Positions 18,591 to 27,334 of a stretch of DNA of 64,000 nucleotides are shown here, piece by piece. The stretch is from positions 248,001 to 312,000 of the forward strand of contig NZ_CP023702.1 of NCBI RefSeq assembly GCF_008704555.1. The letters are read 5' to 3'. Under the pieces are notes generated by a model. The model made no database searches and was not told the origin of the DNA. It saw only the letters and a program-made list of their open reading frames with translations. Position 1 is the stretch's first letter. The number at the start of each line of letters is the position of its first letter. A program made the position numbers and the translations under genes. Source of the stretch: Streptomyces nitrosporeus. GTDB lineage: Bacteria; Actinomycetota; Actinomycetes; Streptomycetales; Streptomycetaceae.

Positions 18591-19232
18591 ATGATCGATG
18601 AATTCGCGAAGGACAACCTGCACAAGAGACTGCGGCGGGACCGCGAGGCCCTGCTCTGGAAGCTCGACGGCTTGTCCGAATACGACGCCCGCCGACCGTT
18701 GACAGTGACCGGGAGCAACCTCCTCGGCCTGGTCAAACACGTGGCCAGCGTAGAGGCCGGGTATTTCGGCGAGGTCTTCGGCCGCCCTTTCCCGAAACCG
18801 CTGCCCCGGTGGCAGGACCACGACGGCAGCGATCTGTGGGCGGCTGAGGGCGAGACCCGCGACCAGATCATCGAGTTCTACCGGCGCGCGTGGGAACACT
18901 CGGACGCGACGATCAACGAGCTTCCCCTCGATGCCCCCGGCCACGTGCCCTGGTGGCCGCATCCCCATTCCGATACGAACCTGTTCGCCGTCATGGTCCA
19001 CGTCCTCGGCGAGACCAACCGGCATGCCGGGCACGCCGACATCCTGCGTGAAGGCGTCGACGGCCGAACCGGGATGCGCCCCGAACATGAGACGCAGATC
19101 GACGAGAAAGCCCGCGCCGCCCGCTACGCGAAGATCGAGCGGGCCGCCAGATCGGCCGCATCGGGCGGAGCGCAGAGGTCTGTACCACGTGACTTGAGGT
19201 TCGAGCGGCACGATGGCGGCCGTGAGGGCTGA
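18591..19232 (+). CDS. DinB-family (DUF664) protein
   Basis: A 213-residue four-helix-bundle protein. The DinB metal site is recognisable: His in LVKHVASVEAGYF and the pair in TNRHAGHADILRE. The family includes damage-inducible and mycothiol-dependent thiol transferases; this member's reaction is unknown. ATG 18591 (MIDEFAKDNL) is preferred over ATG 18573 because the family starts there. The C-terminal 25 residues look like a non-conserved extension. It is the first intact gene to the right of the island. Confidence 0.82.
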   Translation: MIDEFAKDNLHKRLRRDREALLWKLDGLSEYDARRPLTVTGSNLLGLVKHVASVEAGYFGEVFGRPFPKPLPRWQDHDGSDLWAAEGETRDQIIEFYRRAWEHSDATINELPLDAPGHVPWWPHPHSDTNLFAVMVHVLGETNRHAGHADILREGVDGRTGMRPEHETQIDEKARAARYAKIERAARSAASGGAQRSVPRDLRFERHDGGREG

Positions 19233-19375
19233 GCCGGTCCGGTCCGGTCGTCAGTGATCGTCGATGCCGCGTCGGTGCGGGCAGAAGAAGAGGGCTCGCC
19301 GACCGGGACGAGTCCGGTGAGCGCCTCGGCGGCACCGATGGAAGATCGAGCGGTCGACCGCCCGCTACTCCTCGG

Positions 19376-19660
19376 TCAGCTGCTCCACCCCACGCCGCGC
19401 CCGTTCCAGCGCTTCCTGGCCGCGCGCGTCAGCAGAGGCTGCGGGGCCACGTCCGGCGGGGCGGGTGCGTACCGCATGCCGCTGTCACCCGGCGGCCGCT
19501 CGACCAGTCCTTTGCCATACAGGGAGGGCAGAAGTGACGCCACTTCGCGTTCCGGTACGCGGAGCCGCTGGACGATCTCGTCCATGCTCGCGTCCCGTAA
19601 CTCCACCGGGAGGCGGTAGACCCGCTCCTCCGCCGCTCCGGTCCCCGCTGTCCCGAGCAT
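19376..19660 (-). pseudogene. Truncated TrmB/LuxR-type regulator, N-terminal remnant
   Basis: ATG 19660 (GGGAGAGGG upstream) begins a winged-helix segment, EERVYRLPVELRDASMDEIVQRL..LVERP..MRYAPAPPDVA, like the N-terminus of large Streptomyces LuxR proteins with a TrmB domain. After PLLTR the frame changes; in the alternative frame the expected RQEALERARRGVEQLTEE continues and then stops at once. The effector and LuxR domains are absent, so this is a remnant of about 95 codons. Confidence 0.55.
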
Positions 19661-19963
19661 GCGCCCTCTCCCTCGCCACAGCCCGCCCCATGCGGACGCC
19701 CACTGCGGCATCCATGACCAAACAGGATGCGAGCGGTCCCACCAGCGGGGATCACGGAACCGCCGCAGGGGGCGGTCACCGCTTGCGGAGAAGCCGGCAA
19801 CCGGTTCGTCGGGGTGGGGGACGAACCGGCGGCGAGCGGCGGCTGGAGGCGGGCGGTGGTGGGAGGCGGGCGAGCGGGTCACAGGGAGGGCAGCAGGAGC
19901 GGCGTGTACCGGCTGGTGACGGACGGCGGCGATCGTCCGCCTGTGGGACGACGGGAGCCCCGG

Positions 19964-21673
19964 TCATCGGCCGTCGAGCTGGAGCGGCGGGTTCGGATCG
20001 GTGTCGTCGCTCATGAAGTCCTTCATGCCCTGCCACAGCGAGCGGGCCTGGTGGACGGTGGCCCCCCGCGCACCGGCCAGGACCTCCGAGCGCTCGCCGA
20101 AGCCGGCCGGGAGCGGCGGGAGGCCCAGCGTGGCCAGGGTGCAGGTCAGGAGCTCCGACGGCTCGCCCGGATCGCGCAGCAGCCGCGCCACCTCGCGGGC
20201 GTCGCCGCTGCCGGCCGCCGCGACGAACAGCTCCGCGTTCCGGTGTGCGCTCTCCTGCGCCGGCGTCGCCCCGGGCCCCGCCCACCGGTGCCGGGCGGTC
20301 GTCCTGCCCTCGCTGATAACGGTGAGGGCGTGGGAGCCGCCCCCTTCGCGGTGGGCGACCAGGGTGGTCAGCCGAGGGTCCTTGAACGCGGTTTCCGCGA
20401 CCTTCGCCAGGCCGTCGAGGCGCAGCAGCGTCGCTCGGCGTCCGCGCTTGCCCGGCGTCTCCTGCGACGGGGCCGCCTCCATCAGGGTCCACCGTCCGGC
20501 CGGAGCGAGCCGGACGGTCGCCCCGCACAGCAGCAGCTCCTGCGAGGCGCGCTGCGGCGAGGTGGGAACGTACGCGATCTCCTGTGCCGCCTGGGGCCGC
20601 GCGGACTCCGGCAGCGGCACCGCGGGGGCGGGGACGGTGCCGTTGCGGGGGGTGGAGGCGGCGAGCCGGGACCGGGCGTGGTCGCGGAAGTGCAGGAACG
20701 CCCGCAGGGGGGTTCCCACGTATTCCCAGGGCGACTCGGTGGCGTACCGCCCGATGGAGCGGTAGACGTCCAGCGACTCGGCCCAGCGTTCCTGGCGGTT
20801 CAGTGCCCACACCAGGTGGTTGCGGATCAGGCGGGCAGCACGGTCCTCGGGCGGGCGCGACGCGGAGTACGCCTGTGCTGTGGCGATGATCCCGTCGACC
20901 CGGTCGGCACCGGGAGCCGTCCGGCTGCCGTTCTTACGCGGGTGCCTCCCCTCTCTGTCCGTCTCGACGCCGACTTCCGTCAGCGCCACGACCTCCAGGG
21001 CGCGGACGGGGGAGTCCTGCGGGGCGCCTGCGGCGGCACGGGCCGCGTGGTCGAGCATCTCCTCGTGGCTGCCGTGCCACTTGGCGGAGAGGAACTGCAC
21101 GGCTTGGAGGTGGGTGGGCACGTGGTGGGGCCCGCGGTCGAGCGCGTGGAGCAGGCAGTCGTCGAAGACATCGCGTGGTGCCTGAACGCCTGTGCAGTGG
21201 CTCAGGGCCGCGGACCAGGGGACCGGGTCGCCGGGGCAGGCCGCGATGGCCGCTTCGATGACCGGCAGCGCGTCGTCCAGCAGCGAGAAGAAGGCACGGA
21301 ACCGGTCCGAGGCCACGTCTTCGGCGTACGCGCCCGTGCGGACCTCCCATGCCTCGGCGATCCGCCGGAACGCCTCGACGACCAGGGCGTCGGGGTCGTC
21401 CGGCGACTCGGCCCGCCAGGCGTTCAGCCACGCCGCGTCGTCCAGAGCGATCTTGGCGAGGGCGTTCACGGACTCGTCCCGCAGGGCCCAGTCGGCTTCT
21501 TCACGTGTGGCGGCGAGGAGTGCGCGGGCCGGCGCGTACGCGCCACGGCGAGCGGCGGCCATGGCGTCGGCGGCGCGTGCGTCCGGTGCGTCGACCACGA
21601 CCGCGTGGTCCGGCGGCAGCCCGACTCCTGTCGCCTCCAGATGCCTGACCATGCGTCCTGCCTTGCCGAACAC
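19964..21673 (-). CDS. Large hypothetical protein with TPR-like helical repeats
   Basis: A 569-residue cytoplasmic protein that I do not recognise by name. Residues 30-330 are Ala/Trp/Arg-rich helix pairs (ALPVIEAAIAACPGDPVPWSA, NRQERWAESLDVYRSIGRY) like tetratricopeptide repeats. Residues 370-510 look like a separate beta-rich domain (WTLMEAAPSQETPG..LLRLDGLAKVAE). The C-terminus ends acidic. GTG 21673 is preceded by GGAGGA. The gene stands alone, with a 500-base gap upstream. Confidence 0.7.
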   Translation of the reverse strand: MFGKAGRMVRHLEATGVGLPPDHAVVVDAPDARAADAMAAARRGAYAPARALLAATREEADWALRDESVNALAKIALDDAAWLNAWRAESPDDPDALVVEAFRRIAEAWEVRTGAYAEDVASDRFRAFFSLLDDALPVIEAAIAACPGDPVPWSAALSHCTGVQAPRDVFDDCLLHALDRGPHHVPTHLQAVQFLSAKWHGSHEEMLDHAARAAAGAPQDSPVRALEVVALTEVGVETDREGRHPRKNGSRTAPGADRVDGIIATAQAYSASRPPEDRAARLIRNHLVWALNRQERWAESLDVYRSIGRYATESPWEYVGTPLRAFLHFRDHARSRLAASTPRNGTVPAPAVPLPESARPQAAQEIAYVPTSPQRASQELLLCGATVRLAPAGRWTLMEAAPSQETPGKRGRRATLLRLDGLAKVAETAFKDPRLTTLVAHREGGGSHALTVISEGRTTARHRWAGPGATPAQESAHRNAELFVAAAGSGDAREVARLLRDPGEPSELLTCTLATLGLPPLPAGFGERSEVLAGARGATVHQARSLWQGMKDFMSDDTDPNPPLQLDGR

Positions 21674-22179
21674 GTATGCCTCCTCCGTGGGACCCGTATG
21701 TGCCTGTCATGATCGCTTCCGTTTCCCGCTGGCCGCGGGGCCGGCCGCCGAGTCGTGTCCATAACGCCGTCATGACGTGACCGCTACGGCACGGGGACCA
21801 TGCCGATGATGCTGCCACCCGCCACTGACAGCAGCCCCCTTCCGCCTCAACTCACGTCACCGCTGAGCCGGTTGACACCGCATCAGCCTGGCCGCGGTGA
21901 CGACGGGCCCGCCTGCGCGGCGGCTGTCGTGCCCCCGGCTCGACGGGGGCCGTCCGGAGGTCCGGCGGGGCAGGGGCGTGCTGGTGGACGGGCCGGCGGC
22001 CGGCTCCTGCGCCCGGGCTCGGGTCGTCCGTTCCAGCGGTACGCCGGCGAGCCGCTCTCCGCCTCGAACCGGGCGGGACGGCTCCGGTACGGCAGGCGGC
22101 CAGGCGTTCGCGGGCGAGGTCCGGGACCGCGGTCACGGTCCCGGAACGCTCCCCCGCGGACGGCGCGCAAAGTACCGGC
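21674..22179. other. Intergenic gap with no recognised gene
   Basis: About 500 bases between two minus-strand genes. Several frames are open by composition only; none has a domain, a good ribosome site and coding-like codon bias together. It should hold the promoter of the 569-residue protein, but I cannot place it. Confidence 0.5.
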
Positions 22180-23280
22180 TCAGGGCCTGCGGGACCTGTC
22201 CCCGGTGAAGGGCGGCGCGGTGTCGGTCCACCGGGCGGCGATGACGGTGGTGTAGTCGAGGACGGTGCCCTCCGGCTGCCCGTCCAGCTCCTTCGTCAGC
22301 ACCCGTTGTTCGCCGATCGGCGCCCCGGTCCCACGGTCGAAGACGAGCTGGATCTCGGTGCCGGGGGCCCGGTCGCTGCTCAGGCCGACCCCCCGGCCGG
22401 TGCGGCCCTCCGGCGTGGTGACGTCACCGAGCGCGCGGATGTCCGGTTCTCCGGCCAGCAGACGGTAGGCGGCCGCGCGGACGCCGGGGGTGACCGGCAT
22501 GTGCATCGCCACCTGCACGGCGGCGTCGACCACCAACGCGTCCAAGTGCCGCTCCGGTGCGTTGTACCGCTCGTCGAGGTGGGCGCGGAGCTGCTCCCGC
22601 AGGACCTTCTCGTCGCTGCTCAGCTCGTCCATGAGCGATACGGGCAAGCCGCCCAGGACACCCTGGTCGGTGGCGCCGCCAGGAGCGTCCTCCTGTGTGA
22701 CTCCGCGCCCCTCGTAACTCAGCCGCGTGCCGTCGACCGTCCAGCTGCGCGGTGCGCCCTGCTCACGCCAGACGGCCTCGTCCCGCGGGCCCGCGGGACG
22801 CGCGCCCAGGTCCGTGTGCCGGCTCCAGCGGCGGTCGGAACCGGAGGCGAGCCAGACCTGTTCCTGCCACCGGGCCGTGAGTGTGTAGCCCTTTCCCGGG
22901 ACCTCGGTCGCGGCGCCGCTGCGGGTGACCTCGTGCCAGTAGCGTCCCCTGGCCTCCTGGGGCTGCTGTTCCACGTCCGTGGCCGCCGCGACGAGCACCT
23001 GCCGGCCCGAGGCGCCGGACGCCGGGGCCCCGTCCCCAGTGGAGCCGGGCGCGGTGAGGACCACGGAGGCGACCACAGCGGCCGTGGCGAGCCCCGCCGA
23101 CACGGTCCAGGCGGGCCGCCGTATGCCGCGCCGGGCGCGGCCGGGGGCGGCCGGGCGGTTCCCGAGGCCGCTCATGGCTCGGTGCAGTTCTCGCTGCCGT
23201 ACCTCGGGCGGTACGGGAGCGGTGGGGTCCAGGGCGGCGGGCCGTGCCGCGGCCAGCCGGTCCATGATGTCGTCCTTCAC
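22180..23280 (-). CDS. CU044_5270-family membrane protein (sigma-factor partner)
   Basis: A 366-residue protein with a cytoplasmic N-terminus (KDDIMDRLAAARPAALDPTAPVPPEVRQREL), a membrane helix near 70-92 (WTVSAGLATAAVVASVVLTAP) and a large outside domain. The layout matches CU044_5270-family proteins that accompany ECF sigma factors and are thought to act like anti-sigma or signal-sensing partners. GTG 23280 overlaps the sigma-factor stop (GTGA), so translation is coupled. No zinc-binding HxxxCxxC anti-sigma motif is present. Confidence 0.8.
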   Translation of the reverse strand: MKDDIMDRLAAARPAALDPTAPVPPEVRQRELHRAMSGLGNRPAAPGRARRGIRRPAWTVSAGLATAAVVASVVLTAPGSTGDGAPASGASGRQVLVAAATDVEQQPQEARGRYWHEVTRSGAATEVPGKGYTLTARWQEQVWLASGSDRRWSRHTDLGARPAGPRDEAVWREQGAPRSWTVDGTRLSYEGRGVTQEDAPGGATDQGVLGGLPVSLMDELSSDEKVLREQLRAHLDERYNAPERHLDALVVDAAVQVAMHMPVTPGVRAAAYRLLAGEPDIRALGDVTTPEGRTGRGVGLSSDRAPGTEIQLVFDRGTGAPIGEQRVLTKELDGQPEGTVLDYTTVIAARWTDTAPPFTGDRSRRP

Positions 23281-23825
23281 AGTGCGGCCTCCTGGTTGGT
23301 CCGGCGGAACGGCTGAAGCCTGCGGGCCGGGGGTTTTGTCTGCCGTGAGTCGGCTGCCTTCCGCAGCCGCCCGCGGGCCCGGTGCAGCCGCACCCGCATG
23401 GTCGCGGTCGAGCATCCGACGACCGTGCCGGCCTGAGCGGGCGTCAGGCCGTGCCAGGCGACGAGCAGGAGCACCTCGCGGTCCGTCTGTGACAGCCGGT
23501 CCAGTGCGCGCAGCATGGTCAGGCGCTCGGTGACGTCGTCGGCGATGTCCCCGGTCACCGCTTCCTTCGCCCAGGTGCCCGTCCCGGCCGGCACGGAACG
23601 CCGGGCGTCGGCCCGGTGATGGGCCCGCAGCACATTGCGTGCGACCCCGAGCAGCCAGGGCAGGGGTTCCTGCGGTATCTCGTGGAACCGCCGCCAGGCC
23701 ACGGTGAACGTCTCACTCACCACGTCGTCGGCTGCGGTCCGCCCCGCCTGGCTGACGGCGTAGGCCCAGACACGTTGTCGGAAGTCGTCGTACATCGCTG
23801 TGAAGCGGGCGTGGTCGTCGCTCAC
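23277..23825 (-). CDS. RNA polymerase ECF sigma factor
   Basis: A 182-residue sigma-70 factor with region 2 (WAYAVSQAGRTAADDVVSETFTVAWRRF) and region 4 (LSQTDREVLLLVAWHGLTPAQAGTVVGCSTATMRVRLHRAR). GTG 23825 is chosen because GAGGGG lies 7 bases upstream; GTG 23858, in the same frame, would add 11 residues but only as a leaderless start. The basic tail after region 4 is variable. It is followed by its membrane partner with a four-base overlap, so sequestration or feedback by that partner is likely. Confidence 0.9.
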   Translation of the reverse strand: MSDDHARFTAMYDDFRQRVWAYAVSQAGRTAADDVVSETFTVAWRRFHEIPQEPLPWLLGVARNVLRAHHRADARRSVPAGTGTWAKEAVTGDIADDVTERLTMLRALDRLSQTDREVLLLVAWHGLTPAQAGTVVGCSTATMRVRLHRARGRLRKAADSRQTKPPARRLQPFRRTNQEAAL

Positions 23826-24217
23826 CACCGGTCCCCTCTGATCGTTCGGGCTGTTCACTGAGTAGTGCGCGCGGGCCGGGAAGTGTTACACGCTGGTTGT
23901 GGGCGGTCCGGGGCAGGGCCGTCCGCGTACGCGGGAGCGCCCCGCCCGGGCCGTGCGCCGTGTTGCCCTCTCGCCCGCCGGGCGCAGGCCCCCAGGGGCC
24001 GCGCACCCGGGCCGCGGCCCGACGTACGGGCCCGCCCCTCGCGGCCCTAGCCGACGGGCCCGGCGCTGCTGGTCAGCCGTCCGTTCCGGGCCTGCCGGAG
24101 AGTCCCGGCCCCTGCTCCGTTTGCGTGGAGGTCGCGGACCGGGTTACGTGGAATGCGCCGATCCACGGACCGATCCGCACAACCGGGGCTTTCCGGCCCC
24201 AGCCGGAGGTGTCTCCG
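23826..24217. other. Divergent intergenic region
   Basis: About 390 bases between the sigma-factor gene and the small protein at 24218. It should carry both promoters. An ECF-type AAC box is not convincing, and no small gene with a domain is visible. Confidence 0.4.
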
Positions 24218-24463
24218 ATGGCCAAGAACCGATCGGGGCCCATGAAGGGCCCGCGCGCCGGCAAGGCAGGGCTGGTGATGAGCCTCGGCAGCAGCGCGCT
24301 CGCCGTCATCCGGGCTTCCAAGCAGGTCCGCAGGGCCAAGGGCACCCACGACAGACTGGGCACCGCGGACGCCGTGGCGGGACTGCTGCCGCTGGTCACC
24401 TCGGCGGCCCTCGTACTGAGGCAGCTGCGCGGACGCAAGCGGGAGCACGCCGGGACCGTCTGA
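24218..24463 (+). CDS. Small hypothetical protein
   Basis: An 81-residue basic protein starting at ATG 24218 behind GGAGGT. It has a moderately hydrophobic C-terminal segment (VAGLLPLVTSAALVLRQLRGRK) that may be membrane-associated and a Lys/Arg-rich middle. No family is recognised. It is monocistronic: a strong hairpin follows at 24500. Confidence 0.65.
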   Translation: MAKNRSGPMKGPRAGKAGLVMSLGSSALAVIRASKQVRRAKGTHDRLGTADAVAGLLPLVTSAALVLRQLRGRKREHAGTV

Positions 24464-24499
24464 GTCCCGTGCGGGCAGGGCACCCGGGCGCGGCGTACG

Positions 24500-24554
24500 G
24501 GCGGGGCGAGGGCCGCCGGCCTCCGGGACGGGGCCCGGCGGCCCTCGCCCCGCC
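24500..24554 (+). terminator. Intrinsic terminator-like hairpin
   Basis: A perfect 20-base-pair stem (24500-24519 with 24535-24554) and a 15-base loop, just after the small protein. There is no U-tract, as is common in Streptomyces. Confidence 0.7.
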
Positions 24555-24752
24555 GGGGCACGTACCGTCCCGGCGGCACCCCCGCCGGGCGGCCCCGGAG
24601 CTTCGCCCGTCCTCCCCGGCACCACGGCGGCGACGGCACAGGCCCGCACGTGTCCGCACGAAGGGGTGCGGACACCGCGTGAGGCGTCGGTAACGAGCCG
24701 TTCACCGTCGGGGCTCCGCCCGGGAAACACGCCGTTCCTAGCGTGTCCGTCC

Positions 24753-25505
24753 ATGGATTCCCCGCTGTATACGCGGCCGGACCCGGGCGGCGGTCCGTGT
24801 CCGCCGGCCATGCCCTCGCTCCGTGAATCGGTCTACGCGAAGCTGCGCGCGGCCGTCCTGGACGGTGGGTTCGGGCCTCGTGAACGGCTGGCCGAGACGC
24901 GGCTGGCCGCGCGGTTCGGGGTCTCGCGCACCCCCGTGCGTGAGGGGCTCGCTCGGCTGCTGGCGGACGGGCTGATCGAGCACGGGGACGACGGTCTCTT
25001 CGTCACCGTCCCCAGCCTGGCCCAGCTGAAGGACTTCTGGGAGCTGCGGGTCACCCTGGAACTGCGCGGGATCGTCCGGGCGGAAGAGGACTCCTGCCTC
25101 CGTCACGACCGGGCGGTCCTCACCGCCGAGCTGGAACGCTGGTACGCGATGCGCGAGCGGCCGCCGGCCCCGGGGCCCCGCTTCGTCGTCGAGGACGAGC
25201 GCTTCCACGCCGAGCTGTCCCGCGCGTCGGGCAATCCCGCGCTCACGGCCGCCCTCGTGGCGGCCGGTGAACGGGTCCGCCGGGTGCGGATGTACGACTT
25301 CCTCACCGAGGCCCGGGTGGGGGCGGCCATCGCCGAACACATCGAGATCATGGAGCACGTCCGTGACGGCCGCCTCGGCGAGGGCCACCGGGCTCTGCGC
25401 GCCCATGTCGGCGGCTCGATGGCCGTCGTGACGGAGCGTGCCCAACAGGCCATGACGCAGATGGCGTTGCACGCCGACCGCCTCCGGGCCGCCCGGCAGC
25501 CCTGA
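24753..25505 (+). CDS. GntR-family regulator, FadR/FCD type
   Basis: A 250-residue repressor-type protein. The N-terminal winged helix is clear (RLAETRLAARFGVSRTPVREGLARLLADGLI) and the C-terminal helical FCD ligand domain carries His in RFHAELSRASGN and AEHIEIMEHVRDG. No ribosome site precedes ATG 24753, and a TAGCGT box lies 10 bases upstream, so the transcript may be leaderless; an internal ATG (MPSLRESVY) is the alternative. It sits 136 bases before the NCS1 permease on the same strand and probably controls it. Confidence 0.88.
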   Translation: MDSPLYTRPDPGGGPCPPAMPSLRESVYAKLRAAVLDGGFGPRERLAETRLAARFGVSRTPVREGLARLLADGLIEHGDDGLFVTVPSLAQLKDFWELRVTLELRGIVRAEEDSCLRHDRAVLTAELERWYAMRERPPAPGPRFVVEDERFHAELSRASGNPALTAALVAAGERVRRVRMYDFLTEARVGAAIAEHIEIMEHVRDGRLGEGHRALRAHVGGSMAVVTERAQQAMTQMALHADRLRAARQP

Positions 25506-25641
25506 CCCCCGCGCTGTCGCGGGCCCCGTCCCACAGACCCCCCCGCCGCCGACGACGCCGGCCGGGCGCCGCTCCCCCGCCCCGGACACCGCACCCGTAC
25601 CCGCCGTATCCGGTGTCCCCCTCCTCCACGAAGGGCCGCCC

Positions 25642-27297
25642 ATGAGTACGACCGAGTCACGTCCGCCGAAAGCCCCTCCCGGCTCCGGGCCGAGCCAGGC
25701 CACCCGGGAGACGCTGGAGGACTACACCCTCCGTTTCGCGCCCCGCAGTTACCGCCGCTGGTCCCCGATGGTCGTGGCGACGACCGCCCTGGGCGGCATC
25801 GCCTACATGGCGGACTTCTCCATCGGCGCGGGCATCGGCCTCGCCCACGGCACCGGTAACGCGCTCGTGGCGATCACCGTGGCCGCCGCCGTCATCTTCG
25901 TCACCGGCTTCCCGCTCGCCTATTACAGCGCCCGCTACAACATCGACCTGGACCTGATCACCCGCGGCTCCGGTTTCGGGTACTACGGGTCGGTCCTCAC
26001 CAGCGTCATCTTCGCCAGCTTCACGTTCATCTTCTTCGCCCTCGAAGGCTCGATCATGGCGCAGGGCCTCGAACTGGGGCTCGGGCTGCCGCTGTGGCTG
26101 GGCTACCTGGTGTCGACGCTGATGGTGATCCCGCTGGTGATCTACGGCATGAAGGCGCTCAGCAAGCTCCAGGTGTGGACGACGCCCGTCTGGCTGGTGC
26201 TGATGGTCGGTCCGCTGGTCTACCTCGTCGCCACCGACCCGGGCACCGTCGACCGCTTCCTGTCCTACGCGGGAACCGACGGCGAGGGCGGCGTCAACAC
26301 GGCCTCCGTACTGCTCGGGGCGGGTGTCTGCCTCTCCCTCATCGCCCAGATCGGCGAGCAGATCGACTATCTGCGTTTCATGCCGCCCAGGACCGAGAAG
26401 AACAGGCGCGCCTGGTGGACCGCGGTGGTCATGGCGGGGCCCGGCTGGGTGGTGCTCGGCGCGCTGAAGCAGGCGATCGGGGTCTTCCTCGCCGTCTACA
26501 TCCTGGCCGAGGTAGGCCAGGACGCGGCACCTGAGCCGATCCAGCAGTTCCGCGGCGCCTTCGACGCGATGATGCCGTCCTGGATGGTGGTCCCGCTGGC
26601 CGTGGTCCTCGTCGTGATCAGCCAGATCAAGATCAACGTGACGAACGCCTACTCCGGTTCGCTGGCATGGACCAACTCCTTCACCCGGGTCACCCGGCGC
26701 TACCCCGGCCGCATGGTCTTCGTGCTGGTCAACCTCGGGTTCGCGCTGGCCCTGATGGAGGCGGACATGTTCAGCTTCCTGAACAGCATCCTCAGCTTCT
26801 ACTCGAACTGCGCCATCGCCTGGGTCGTCACGGTCGCCACCGACATCGGGATCAACAAGTACCTGCTGAAACTCTCCCCGCACGCGCCCGAGTTCCGCCG
26901 GGGCATGCTCTACGCGGTCAACCCCGTCGGAGTGGTCGCCTTCGTCGCCGCTTCGGGCCTGTCGATCGCCATGTACTACCACGCCCTGGGCGACACCCTC
27001 CAGCCGTACTCCCCCGTCGCCGCCGTCGTCATCGCCTTCGTCCTCACCCCGCTGATGGCGGTCCTCACCAAGGGCAGGTACTACCTGCGCCGCACCGACG
27101 ACGGCATCGACGAGCCGCTGCTGGACGCCGAGGGCAATCCGGCCGCGACGGCGTACGACTGCCACGTCTGCCACCAGAGTTACGAGCGGCCCGATGTGAC
27201 GGCCTGCCGGACCCACGGCGCGTACGTCTGCTCCCTGTGCCTGAGCACCGACACCGTCGGGGACCATGTGCTGCCGGCGCAGCCGGCCTCCCCCTGA
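25642..27297 (+). CDS. NCS1 purine/cytosine permease with C-terminal Cys/His module
   Basis: A 551-residue transporter with about 12 membrane helices, of the purine-cytosine permease (NCS1) family; a nucleobase, hydantoin or allantoin substrate is likely. Unusually, after the last helix a soluble tail holds three metal-binding pairs: Cys507/Cys510, Cys522/His525 and Cys530/Cys533, resembling a zinc ribbon or B-box. Ordinary family members end without this. The upstream GntR gene is probably its regulator. ATG 25642 is preceded by GAAGGG. A palindromic terminator follows. Confidence 0.88.
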   Translation: MSTTESRPPKAPPGSGPSQATRETLEDYTLRFAPRSYRRWSPMVVATTALGGIAYMADFSIGAGIGLAHGTGNALVAITVAAAVIFVTGFPLAYYSARYNIDLDLITRGSGFGYYGSVLTSVIFASFTFIFFALEGSIMAQGLELGLGLPLWLGYLVSTLMVIPLVIYGMKALSKLQVWTTPVWLVLMVGPLVYLVATDPGTVDRFLSYAGTDGEGGVNTASVLLGAGVCLSLIAQIGEQIDYLRFMPPRTEKNRRAWWTAVVMAGPGWVVLGALKQAIGVFLAVYILAEVGQDAAPEPIQQFRGAFDAMMPSWMVVPLAVVLVVISQIKINVTNAYSGSLAWTNSFTRVTRRYPGRMVFVLVNLGFALALMEADMFSFLNSILSFYSNCAIAWVVTVATDIGINKYLLKLSPHAPEFRRGMLYAVNPVGVVAFVAASGLSIAMYYHALGDTLQPYSPVAAVVIAFVLTPLMAVLTKGRYYLRRTDDGIDEPLLDAEGNPAATAYDCHVCHQSYERPDVTACRTHGAYVCSLCLSTDTVGDHVLPAQPASP

Positions 27298-27307
27298 CAC
27301 CGGCCGG

Positions 27308-27329
27308 GGGACGGCCCGCGGGCCGTCCC
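27308..27329. terminator. Bidirectional terminator-like palindrome
   Basis: A perfect 22-base palindrome (GGGACGGCCCG and its complement) in the 37-base gap between two convergent genes, the permease and the oligopeptidase. Confidence 0.7.
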
Positions 27330-27334
27330 GTGGG

